Shown: in pieces, positions 7,815-14,543 of the stretch | How the letters are laid out: each line of letters begins with the position of its first letter | Numbering within the stretch: the stretch's first letter is position 1 | IMG/VR virus record: IMGVR_UViG_3300038825_001405 | Span: 14,535-36,132 of that record | Origin: a virus | Reading direction: 5' to 3' (one strand) | DNA length: 21,598 bases | The notes under the pieces: generated by a model | Told to the model about the DNA's origin: nothing | What the model saw: only the letters and a program-made list of their open reading frames with translations | Database searches by the model: none | Translations under genes and position numbers: made by a program

Positions 7815-8540
7815 TTAGGTAAGGGCGTATCCTTTTGCATTTAGACGTTCTTTCACTTTATCGACTTCAAAATCGATTTTCATTCTTTCATTATAAACGG
7901 CGCCGTCTTTTTGATACATCTCAGAGCTTTCATTTCTCTGGTGAAGCGCATCAGCGTTTGGATCTGTACCCTGTATCCATTCATGTCTAATGATACAGGT
8001 GGGTGAGATGGCCAATTTATTCATCTTTGCACAAACGGATGTCATCTCGTTATCACAGTATATAGATGTATAGTCTGGGTGATAGAGATAACCGATAGCT
8101 TCATACAAAGGGAAGCCCATGACAGGAAGAGTCATGAGAAGATCTTCTTTTGGTCTGAGTCCGTCATTGAATTTGATTGCACCAACGTAATCAGGGTAAC
8201 ACTGATCAAATCCCTGAGAGATTATATCATCATATCCTTCGAGACATGGGATCATATCATCACTAGTGAGAACTAAGATGTCACCAGTTTCATTTTCCAT
8301 GTCTGCGTTACATGCTTCAATCTTGGTCTTTGATTGACCATAGTTGTATTTGATAGGCACATTACGAGAGTCTAACCACTCTCTCATCTCATCGGTATTC
8401 ATACTATCATCGTCCTCATCCATCGTAATAATGAATCGAACGTTATGCTTTCCAGATAGGTAGTCTATGTGCTTTTGTAGAGTTTTCTTAAACTTGTCAG
8501 GTCGTTCACGGGATGCCATCTTGATCACAATATCAGCCAT
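7815..8540 (-). CDS. GT2-like glycosyltransferase, first gene of the glycan cassette
   Basis: 241 residues. The ATG at 8540 follows the regA stop directly (TAAATG), with AGGCGAAG inside the end of regA as ribosome site, so it is probably translationally coupled to regA. The N-terminus ADIVIKMASRERPDKFKKTL is a GT2-type first strand and helix; NVRFIITMDEDDDS and GDILVLTSDDMIPC (TSDDM about 92-96) give the uridine-binding acid and metal-binding SDD. SIYCDNEMTSVC and CIIRHEWIQGTDPN follow as in phage proteins annotated as glycosyltransferases. It marks the sharp junction between T4 core genes and the accessory glycan genes. Donor and acceptor are unknown. Confidence 0.75.
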   Translation of the reverse strand: MADIVIKMASRERPDKFKKTLQKHIDYLSGKHNVRFIITMDEDDDSMNTDEMREWLDSRNVPIKYNYGQSKTKIEACNADMENETGDILVLTSDDMIPCLEGYDDIISQGFDQCYPDYVGAIKFNDGLRPKEDLLMTLPVMGFPLYEAIGYLYHPDYTSIYCDNEMTSVCAKMNKLAISPTCIIRHEWIQGTDPNADALHQRNESSEMYQKDGAVYNERMKIDFEVDKVKERLNAKGYALT

Positions 8541-8948
8541 TTATCTTCGCCTTCCGATATGGTACTTAGGTATAAGTTCCCAATCCTTTTTCTCATTATA
8601 TGATAAAATTTTAATTTGTGCAAGTGAAACTCTAGGGTTTTCAGTCTTTTCTATATCGACAACTTCGAGGAGTTCCCACTCATCTAATAGATTTGCAATT
8701 GCATTGCGTCTACCTATATCAGTTTCGCTGATGTCAGTAGGAAGACCATCAAGGGCAAATAATTCCTTGAAGTGTACGATATAATACTTACCTCGTTTAT
8801 GGAGAATGTGGCAAGACTGATAGAGCTTATTCTCTCTTCGAGAAGATACCCCGATTCTGGTTAAGGTTTCTTTTACCTTTAAAAAATCGTCGTCTTGCTT
8901 TAGTGTCACTTCAAGTAAATCATCAATTGATAGCTCTATATGTTCCAT
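8541..8948 (-). CDS. regA: RegA translational repressor
   Basis: 135 residues against 122 in T4. Residues from about 14 onward closely follow T4 RegA: LKQDDDFLKVKETLTRIGV, YQSCHILHKRGKYYIVHFKE and DWELIPKYHIGR are all near-identical family landmarks. RegA binds the start regions of many early phage mRNAs, including those of clamp, clamp loader and its own gene, and shuts down their translation. The start ATG has a strong GGAGG eight bases upstream and follows a 33-base gap after gene 62. In T4 the next gene is 43 (DNA polymerase); here it is a glycosyltransferase. The N-terminal 13 extra residues are unusual but in frame and well initiated. Confidence 0.97.
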   Translation of the reverse strand: MEHIELSIDDLLEVTLKQDDDFLKVKETLTRIGVSSRRENKLYQSCHILHKRGKYYIVHFKELFALDGLPTDISETDIGRRNAIANLLDEWELLEVVDIEKTENPRVSLAQIKILSYNEKKDWELIPKYHIGRRR

Positions 8949-8981
8949 AGTAAACCTCCATACTATCCTTGTATGTATGAT

Positions 8982-9368
8982 TTACTGGTTTTTATCCCCA
9001 TAGGTGGTTCTGCTTTTAATGTCCTCTAGTTCTTCATCACTGAGAAGTAAGACATATTCTCTTGCCTTTTTATCTGAGATCTTGTAGTATTCTTTAATCC
9101 ACTCAAGTCTCTCGTCCTGCTCCCTCTTCAACCACTTACTAAATCGTTTACGCTTTCGAACAGAGTTCAAAAGAAACTCATAATGCATACGCTTGTCAAC
9201 ATTAGGGATGCAGTTCATCGAATTCACTAGGAATATCGTGTCTGGAAAATAAGAAAGACACCTATTGATAACGTAGGGTGCATACTGTTTCTCTTCGCGC
9301 TCATCCCTCGCACGAAGAATGTTTTCCTTGTTGTGATTGATCGAAGACAGGATCTCACCGAGATTCAT
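8982..9368 (-). CDS. 62: Clamp-loader small subunit, gp62-like
   Basis: About 128 residues from the ATG at 9368, preceded by GGGAG; the two TTG codons ahead are not needed. It overlaps the co-chaperonin gene by 14 bases. T4 gp62 is 187 residues, but shorter forms are usual in marine T4-like phages. The segment YVINRCLSYFPDTIFLVNSMN then LLNSVRKRKRFSKWLKREQ parallels T4 gp62 LSQFPECMPAVYAMN and MAAVPRGKRYGKWAK. One gp62 joins four gp44 subunits to load the gp45 clamp on primer-template DNA. The position between gp44 and regA supports the call, although a foreign gene separates it from 44. Confidence 0.85.
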   Translation of the reverse strand: MNLGEILSSINHNKENILRARDEREEKQYAPYVINRCLSYFPDTIFLVNSMNCIPNVDKRMHYEFLLNSVRKRKRFSKWLKREQDERLEWIKEYYKISDKKAREYVLLLSDEELEDIKSRTTYGDKNQ

Positions 9369-9648
9369 CAACAACTCCCATTATAGCATCAACAGGAACC
9401 ACATCAAGGCCAACGATAGTATGGACTTGTCTTCTGTCATAATAAACAACGTCTCCAATAGAACATGTTGGTTCATAAGGAATTCCATTATTGGCTACTT
9501 CGGCAACACCAATTGATAGCACAGTTCCCTTGATGTAAATATCATTGTCCTTTTCGGTAAAAATGATACCATGCTCATTGACTTGTTCACCACCCTTTGA
9601 AATCCTTTCGATGGCTACTTTACCTCTGCTTGGATAGAATGCACTCAT
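9355..9648 (-). CDS. GroES-like co-chaperonin inserted between genes 44 and 62
   Basis: 97 residues, the standard Cpn10 length. The ATG overlaps the gp44 stop (ATGA), with AGGTG ten bases upstream. It has the Cpn10 layout: PSRGKVAIERI at the N-terminus, a mobile-loop-like NEHGIIFTEKDN (about 24-35; GroES has the GGIVLT tripeptide here), then IKGTVLSIG, SIGDVVYYD and VPVDAIMGVVD, matching GroES RGEVLAVG, VGDIVIF and ESDILAIVE. T4 uses gp31 to replace host GroES when folding the gp23 capsid protein; this product probably serves with host GroEL in the same way. Its place inside the clamp-loader operon is unlike T4, where 31 lies elsewhere. The family call is good; the client protein is inferred. 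Confidence 0.85.
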   Translation of the reverse strand: MSAFYPSRGKVAIERISKGGEQVNEHGIIFTEKDNDIYIKGTVLSIGVAEVANNGIPYEPTCSIGDVVYYDRRQVHTIVGLDVVPVDAIMGVVDESR

Positions 9649-10580
9649 TTAAATTCACACCTCATCATAATTTCGGTCAAACAAGAGACCATGTTAATTT
9701 CTTGATCTGCAACAAACGCAGACTTGTATTGATAATCAGCCAAAACTAGGATAGCCTCTGGAACGGAATGTGATTTGAGGTTATCGTACAAACCATCATA
9801 GATGGTTCTAAAGATATGTGTCGGATCGTTGTCCATGTGATCAACCACCCATGAACGAACCTTGGTAAACTCCTTTGTACTCATCGCGGAAACCAACTCT
9901 TTGAGATTGATCTCGCCAAGCTGTGAAAGAATACCAACGTCAATTGTGCCACTGACAGAATACCGTTGAAGTTCGTTCAAGATCCTCCTGATATCGGGGA
10001 AATGCTTCATCACTAGCTGGATCAGAACCTTTTCATCATACTCAACCGATTCCAGATCGAGGATGTTCTTAATCCTTTCCAGAACACCCATCGCCATTTT
10101 CGGCTTGTCGCTCTTGGGAATCTTGAACTCAACGACCGTACATCGAGAATGAATTGGTTCGATGATTCTGTTCTTATAATTACAAGTCAGAACAAACCGA
10201 CAGTTCTTGCTGAATTCTTCGATGAAGCCACGAAGAGCAGGTTGAGTTGACTGTGCATTACTGTAGTCAAACTCATCAAGGATGACAACCTTCTTACTAC
10301 CACTGATAGATACAGTGCTTGCAAAGTTTCGAATCGTAGTTCGAAGGGTGTCAATGTTCCCATCTTCAGAACAGTTGATGAGAATGTATTCGGTGTCTAG
10401 TTCATTACAAAGTGCCTTTGCTACTGTTGTCTTACCACAACCAGGCCCTCCACACAGAAGCAGATTCTGACTTTCACCAGAATCCACCATCTGCTTGAAG
10501 GTTTCCTTGATTGTGGTGGGAAGAATACAGTCATCAATCTTCTGTGGTCTGTACTTTTCAACCCACAAATACTCTTGCAT
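9645..10580 (-). CDS. 44: Clamp-loader AAA+ ATPase large subunit, gp44
   Basis: 311 residues from the ATG at 10580, behind GAGGTG; a TTG one codon upstream lies in the ribosome site. The motifs of replication factor C-type loaders are in order: WVEKYRP (6-12), Walker A GGPGCGKTT (44-52), Walker B VVILDEFD (98-105), sensor-1 LTCN (131-134), and the SRC arginine finger (145-147). T4 gp44 is 319 residues. Four copies plus one gp62 open and place the gp45 clamp using ATP. It is separated from gene 45 by eight bases and from gene 62 by the GroES-like gene. RegA likely limits its translation, as in T4. Confidence 0.97.
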   Translation of the reverse strand: MQEYLWVEKYRPQKIDDCILPTTIKETFKQMVDSGESQNLLLCGGPGCGKTTVAKALCNELDTEYILINCSEDGNIDTLRTTIRNFASTVSISGSKKVVILDEFDYSNAQSTQPALRGFIEEFSKNCRFVLTCNYKNRIIEPIHSRCTVVEFKIPKSDKPKMAMGVLERIKNILDLESVEYDEKVLIQLVMKHFPDIRRILNELQRYSVSGTIDVGILSQLGEINLKELVSAMSTKEFTKVRSWVVDHMDNDPTHIFRTIYDGLYDNLKSHSVPEAILVLADYQYKSAFVADQEINMVSCLTEIMMRCEFK

Positions 10581-10588
10581 CAATCACC

Positions 10589-11284
10589 TCATTTTGTGTA
10601 AACGGAATCGGATTCGAGTGCGATGTAGTAACTAACATCCAGTGAAGTGTTAATAAACTCGCTCACTACCTTTTCAGAGATGTTCACGGTGTAATCACCA
10701 GAAATCATCTTGAGGTTTTCAACCTTGAAGTAGAACTTGAAGTCTGCTCCATCTGAACTGTGATTGTCACCCAGATCAATGGAATAAGAGTTTGAGCTAC
10801 TCACTTTCTTATCAAGAGCAACCATCTCGATCTTTTCTCCATTCGACCGAACACAAAGATCGGGAACGCCAAGGATAGAAGAAGCCTTCTGAATTTCATT
10901 CAGTTGCTTCTGCTTCAGAACAAAACTCACCGCAGTCTCAGGCATCTCAATGTCTTTATTCACCGTCGTGATGAGATTCGGTGCAGAGTAATAGTACCGA
11001 ACACTCGCATCATTCTCACCGTGAATGGTAACATACTTATCCTCGAACTCAAAGTCAGGCTTGTCGAAAAGAGAGACAGTCCCAAGAAACTGATTGAGAT
11101 CCCAAATCGCAATCTCTCGATCAAACGTCTCCTCTATGGTAGCAGAACCCATGATGTTCTTCATAGGAGAAACAGTCTTAATCGTGCTTCCAGGTCGAAT
11201 AAGAATGTTTGAATTGATACCAGAAAAGTTCTTGAGAATCCCAAGAGTGGTGTCGGATAGAGTTACTCGCTGTGCGACTGTCAT
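10589..11284 (-). CDS. 45: Sliding clamp, gp45
   Basis: 231 residues (T4 gp45 is 228). It follows the T4 clamp closely: LGILKNFSGINSNILIRPGS, FDREIAIWDLNQFLGTVSLF, and at the end VENLKMISGDYTVNIS with YYIALESDSVYTK, against T4 YVVALEADSTHDF. The trimeric ring tethers the phage polymerase and, with gp55 and gp33, activates late promoters. Its ATG directly abuts the stop of the preceding 64-residue gene, which suggests coupled translation. No Walker or catalytic motif is expected in a clamp. Confidence 0.96.
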   Translation of the reverse strand: MTVAQRVTLSDTTLGILKNFSGINSNILIRPGSTIKTVSPMKNIMGSATIEETFDREIAIWDLNQFLGTVSLFDKPDFEFEDKYVTIHGENDASVRYYYSAPNLITTVNKDIEMPETAVSFVLKQKQLNEIQKASSILGVPDLCVRSNGEKIEMVALDKKVSSSNSYSIDLGDNHSSDGADFKFYFKVENLKMISGDYTVNISEKVVSEFINTSLDVSYYIALESDSVYTK

Positions 11285-11479
11285 TTAATATTCTCCATGT
11301 TCAAAGTAATCCATGTAATCATCATAGTCAATTTCACTGTCTTTCAGTGTACTGTTAGTAAAATCACGAAGCAGTTCCTTTTCATGCTTCCTCTTTGACT
11401 TTCTACTCGTCCTCTGATGACCTCCGTAGTCGTCATCATCGTAATCATCTCTGTGCTTGTTTTTTGGTTTCTTACTCAT
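11285..11479 (-). CDS. Small charged protein upstream of the clamp gene, unassigned
   Basis: 64 residues, not matched to a named family. The N-terminal 35 residues are lysine/arginine rich with a run DDYDDDDYGG, and the C-terminus is acidic and aromatic (SEIDYDDYMDYFEHGEY). It stops exactly where gp45 starts, so the two should be co-translated. The ribosome site, GAGG about 14 bases ahead of the ATG, is distant. Small charged genes in this place are common in T4-like phages (T4 has rpbA nearby). The C-terminal MDYFE resembles the LDFL clamp-binding tail of T4 gp33 and gp55, so a clamp- or polymerase-binding role is possible but unproven. Confidence 0.7.
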   Translation of the reverse strand: MSKKPKNKHRDDYDDDDYGGHQRTSRKSKRKHEKELLRDFTNSTLKDSEIDYDDYMDYFEHGEY

Positions 11480-11495
11480 AGCAAAATACCAAACC

Positions 11496-11945
11496 TCAAT
11501 CCTTTCTATTAGACTTCATCTTGTCGAACTTTCGCTGAGTCGAACCAGCTTTAGAAGCACTCTTCTTTTTACGAACAGTCTTCTTTTTAGTCTTTTTCTT
11601 TTTGATTGCGTTGTGAAATGTTTTCAGATGCACATCAGCGAACCCACGCATGTATGCTCTGTCTTCTTTATTTGTGTTCCTCTGAGTCCAAAAGTTAACA
11701 TCGATAATGAACTCGTATGGTCTACCGTCCGCTGTCATAACAGGCTTGTTTTTGATAAAGAAACCAACTCTAAGATCCTTCCCTCTGATGAACGAAGGAT
11801 AGTCCTCAAGAGGAGCCAGTTTATAGACACGGAACGTTAGATCTTTTGGATGAATCATTTCCAACCCAGTTGCCAAATACTTCTCATATGAGACGCTGGA
11901 CTTTGGGTTGACACCACTCTTGAAATCGTCAGTATTGTTTTTCAT
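11496..11945 (-). CDS. Conserved-looking hypothetical with lysine-rich C-terminal tail
   Basis: 149 residues from the ATG at 11945. A GTG fifteen bases further upstream is in frame, but it lies within the promoter described below and has no well-spaced ribosome site. The first 110 residues look globular (FRVYKLAPLEDYPSFIRG, RVGFFIKNKPVM, YEFIIDVNFWTQ), and the last 35 are mostly lysine, arginine and serine, suggesting nucleic-acid binding. No Shine-Dalgarno precedes the ATG; instead TATACT ends exactly six bases before it, which would make the mRNA leaderless. It stands between the methyltransferase and the clamp operon and probably heads that operon. Family not recognised. Confidence 0.8.
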   Translation of the reverse strand: MKNNTDDFKSGVNPKSSVSYEKYLATGLEMIHPKDLTFRVYKLAPLEDYPSFIRGKDLRVGFFIKNKPVMTADGRPYEFIIDVNFWTQRNTNKEDRAYMRGFADVHLKTFHNAIKKKKTKKKTVRKKKSASKAGSTQRKFDKMKSNRKD

Positions 11946-11951
11946 GACTAT

Positions 11952-11979
11952 AGTATACACGATCCTGAAGAAAATGCAA
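11952..11979 (-). promoter_or_regulatory. Sigma70-like promoter giving a predicted leaderless mRNA for the lysine-tailed gene
   Basis: On the minus strand TTGCAT (11979-11974, only a fair -35) is followed by 16 bases and TATACT (11957-11952), then six bases and the ATG at 11945. The expected +1 is the A of the ATG. The layout is identical to that before gp55. It would also drive the 64-residue gene, 45, 44 and onward. Confidence 0.5.
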
Positions 11980-11987
11980 CAGACCTT

Positions 11988-13580
11988 TTAAGGTTTCCAA
12001 AAAACAAAAACAGGCTCATACTTCAAATACCTACCATTGACCTTACAGAAATTCTTACACTTGGGTATCCCGTTCTCGTCAACTCTATTCTGACCTGGCA
12101 TTGATTCCATAGCCATCTTGAGAGTATACTTATATACCATTCCGTATTCTTCGAGAATGGCTCTAGAGTCATCCTCTAGTGGCAAGTAATTATCTTTCAC
12201 CTTAATATCTGCCACGTTCCAAAGAAGATACCTGTCGTTCTTTAGCCACTCAACACAGGTCTTCAGGGTAGGACGAAGAAATCCATCTCGCCATGATTCA
12301 TACGACGACCCAAACTTTTTATAAGATTGGTTTTCATCTTCACTATACGCTTCTCGATTGAAATAAGGAGGTGAAGTAAAAACCAGATCGACTGATCCCC
12401 GATGTTTTTGAAAATCTTCATTTTTATGAATTTCCTCTGAGCCTAATTGATAGATTTCGTATCTGTTTGTAGAACTAAAGAAAATATTGCTTCTATACGT
12501 TTCAGAGTTGTAAAAATCTGCGACAGCAGAATATTTAGAACCACCATCAGCATAGAAATTATCAGGATTGGGATCAGTGCCAATGTAAAGAATATTCCGA
12601 TCATCACGACAGCACATAGCCCCAAGAATTCTACCACCCCAGCCTGAACTGGGGTCAAAGATCTTAATTGTTTCTTGTGATTTGATATCATTGGTAAACC
12701 TCTCATACAGATATTTAGCCGTCATAGGAGGAAAATTAACAGCAGGCTGTATATAACCAATTCGAAAGCACTTAAAACCAGAAGGAAATATCCGATTTCC
12801 TTTTTTGTAAATGCGGATTGCATAAAGTTTTTCATCGGACATGTCCTCTATATCAAACGTAGAATGATGACGATATGACAGAAGATCCTTCCAGTTCTCT
12901 ACCTGTTCCTTTGTTAATTGTAAAATGTCAGACTGTTCCAGTTGGAAGTATCCTGTATTCAAACCATCTCGTGGTTTGACCTCCTCCAACATGAAGTCGT
13001 GTTCTTCAAACAGTTTTGGATTCTTGAAGTAAATCTCCAACCACTCTTCTGCGGAAGCTACATCTACTATCGAATATTTTTTACTGTGTTTGATCGCAGA
13101 AAGTGCATGACTATAGAATGAATCTCGTCTAAGATGACGAGCAGAACCACGAACGACACGCCCCAGATAATCAGGATTAGCAACCAGATCGTATATAGAA
13201 TACCCGTCATCTTTTTCATTGTAATTAATTCTCGTCTTGAACATGTTAGAGAACCACTGATCGACTTCGACACCAGCCCGAGACTTGTTTATAATTACGT
13301 CATCATCAACGTCAGACAATTCGTCAGTCTGGGTAAACTGATGTACAGGATATTCACCCAGGCGATTGAAGGAGTCTACAATATCTTGTTTATCTTTACC
13401 AGTTCGAGGAGGGCATCCGTATACATCCCACGCATGTGTGATCTCTCTCCGCATACGGACGACCCACTCCTCGAACTGACTCGGAGTCATTTCCAAAAGA
13501 TCCTCGAACAACACGTTGACATCGCTGTCAATTACATAATTATTACGTTCGTAGAAATTATTTTTGGTTAGACTCTTCAT
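11988..13580 (-). CDS. DNA (N4-cytosine/N6-adenine type) methyltransferase with long N-terminal extension
   Basis: 530 residues. The ATG overlaps the end of the DUF2061-like gene by 23 bases, with a weak GGAAC ribosome site. The catalytic part is the C-terminal half: an NFPP segment (282-285), SAM motif I DPSSGWGGR (309-317), the ribose-binding acid in YIGTDPN (332-338) and catalytic motif IV TSPPYF (402-407). The SPPY form is used by amino-methyltransferases acting on exocyclic cytosine or adenine. About 270 N-terminal residues precede the domain and show no recognised family; they could recognise DNA. No restriction partner is nearby, so it is probably an orphan enzyme protecting or marking phage DNA. 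Target sequence and base are unknown. Confidence 0.82.
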   Translation of the reverse strand: MKSLTKNNFYERNNYVIDSDVNVLFEDLLEMTPSQFEEWVVRMRREITHAWDVYGCPPRTGKDKQDIVDSFNRLGEYPVHQFTQTDELSDVDDDVIINKSRAGVEVDQWFSNMFKTRINYNEKDDGYSIYDLVANPDYLGRVVRGSARHLRRDSFYSHALSAIKHSKKYSIVDVASAEEWLEIYFKNPKLFEEHDFMLEEVKPRDGLNTGYFQLEQSDILQLTKEQVENWKDLLSYRHHSTFDIEDMSDEKLYAIRIYKKGNRIFPSGFKCFRIGYIQPAVNFPPMTAKYLYERFTNDIKSQETIKIFDPSSGWGGRILGAMCCRDDRNILYIGTDPNPDNFYADGGSKYSAVADFYNSETYRSNIFFSSTNRYEIYQLGSEEIHKNEDFQKHRGSVDLVFTSPPYFNREAYSEDENQSYKKFGSSYESWRDGFLRPTLKTCVEWLKNDRYLLWNVADIKVKDNYLPLEDDSRAILEEYGMVYKYTLKMAMESMPGQNRVDENGIPKCKNFCKVNGRYLKYEPVFVFWKP

Positions 13581-13752
13581 TTACAAACTTGTTCCAAACA
13601 CGCTCAAACACATAGTAAAGAAAAAAAGCACAGATGTTCAACTCTAAGGCTAGTATAAAAGGATCACTCCCACCTGTCTTTAGTATTATAACATAACACA
13701 TTATGATTGCAAGTATACGAAACATTATGGTCTTGGTTAAACAAACAACCAT
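13558..13752 (-). CDS. DUF2061-like small membrane protein
   Basis: 64 residues from the ATG at 13752. The pattern MFRILAIIMCYVIILKTGG, then ALELNICAFFLYYVFERVWNKF, matches DUF2061 proteins: a WRxxA helix, a TG turn, a second hydrophobic helix and a YYxxERxW end. Two membrane helices are expected (about 9-27 and 33-49). The ATG has no near Shine-Dalgarno; a perfect GGAGG sits 24 bases ahead inside the end of the PLP gene, and the frame stays open back to it through SSKKS, so initiation at a non-ATG codon (an ATT six bases after GGAGG) is conceivable. Function of the family is unknown. Overlaps the methyltransferase gene by 23 bases. Confidence 0.75.
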   Translation of the reverse strand: MVVCLTKTIMFRILAIIMCYVIILKTGGSDPFILALELNICAFFLYYVFERVWNKFVNEESNQK

Positions 13753-13772
13753 TGACTTTTTACTAGAAATAA

Positions 13773-14543
13773 TTAACCTCCTACATTCCAGAACAAGGCA
13801 CCATCACTGGCATAATTCTTTATATATGACCATGCTTTTGCATCGTAAGTGATAGCAGATGGGAATGGGGGTATTACTTTTGCTGGTTTGTTGAAGGGGA
13901 TTTCACATCTGTAGACTTTTGCTCTTCCGTAGTCTCCTTTGTGCCCCACAGTAACACAATGGAACGATGCATCTGGCCATGCTTGCTGTAATCCTCTAGT
14001 GAGGGTTCCAGAAGAACCGACTGTCCAGACCTCTCGGGGGGAGATATCCATGTTGCGAGCAACCCTAATAATGGAAGCGACAACACTAGGATGGTCAAAC
14101 CCAATAGGAAGTAGTCTACGAGTGATAGGGTTTTCTTGGACATAATCTCTTGCTCTTTTCTCTGTCACTGACAGCATACCATTTGGAACAAAGCGCATAT
14201 CCGCGCCTTCTGCAATTGCTTTTATTTGATAGTCGTGTAATTTATCCCATGCACGATCTGCCATAAAAATCACTGCTTTCTTACCATATCTGCGACACAA
14301 GCACGAAAGAGAAATCTGTGCGTACCCAGTTGCGGGGGAACTTCCGTATACCCACTCCTCCACTTCCTTGTTTGACTGTATCAGATAGTCGGCAAATCTC
14401 ATTTTAGATCCACCACCAAGAAGATCATCCCGAACAACTTGAATACCTTGATGTTCTTCTATCACAGGAGGTGGCATTGTGTCCTCCCAATCATCAAGCA
14501 TTGAGAGATAATCATCTGCGGTTTCTTCGAATAAACTAGCCAT
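13773..14543 (-). CDS. PLP-dependent enzyme of the ACC deaminase / D-cysteine desulfhydrase fold (type II)
   Basis: 256 residues from the ATG at 14543, overlapping the gp46 stop as TGATG with TAGGA nine bases ahead. The cofactor lysine is probably K47 in RDDLLGGGSKMRFADYL, like the GGNKxRKL site of ACC deaminases. The loop GSSPATGYAQ (67-76) stands where family members bind substrate carboxylate, and VGSSGTLTRGL (175-185) is the glycine-rich phosphate cup. It is about 60 residues shorter than ACC deaminase (about 330), chiefly at the C-terminus. The family acts on small amino acids by beta-elimination or ring opening. Its reason for sitting in a recombination operon is unknown; amino-acid supply or DNA-base modification are guesses. 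Confidence 0.78.
   Translation of the reverse strand: MASLFEETADDYLSMLDDWEDTMPPPVIEEHQGIQVVRDDLLGGGSKMRFADYLIQSNKEVEEWVYGSSPATGYAQISLSCLCRRYGKKAVIFMADRAWDKLHDYQIKAIAEGADMRFVPNGMLSVTEKRARDYVQENPITRRLLPIGFDHPSVVASIIRVARNMDISPREVWTVGSSGTLTRGLQQAWPDASFHCVTVGHKGDYGRAKVYRCEIPFNKPAKVIPPFPSAITYDAKAWSYIKNYASDGALFWNVGG

Noticed and set aside
8300-8600. Expected gene 43 DNA polymerase after regA.
   Set aside because: No polymerase motifs or frame of suitable size occur on either strand; the gene must lie elsewhere in the genome.
12443-12706. An 87-codon hydrophobic frame inside the methyltransferase gene.
   Set aside because: It covers the SAM-binding and neighbouring codons of the real gene and has no ribosome site; the hydrophobicity arises from frame-shifted reading of T-rich second positions.
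13067-13273. A 68-codon frame with a strong membrane-like helix inside the methyltransferase N-terminal region.
   Set aside because: Same reason: fully embedded, no good start signal, and part of a recurring artefact in this gene.
13874-14143. An 89-codon minus-strand frame inside the PLP gene with one hydrophobic helix and a charged tail, looking like a small holin or spanin.
   Set aside because: It lies wholly within a well-supported gene in another frame, with only a weak ribosome site. Hydrophobic out-of-frame readings also appear inside the methyltransferase gene, so it is most likely a by-product of codon composition.
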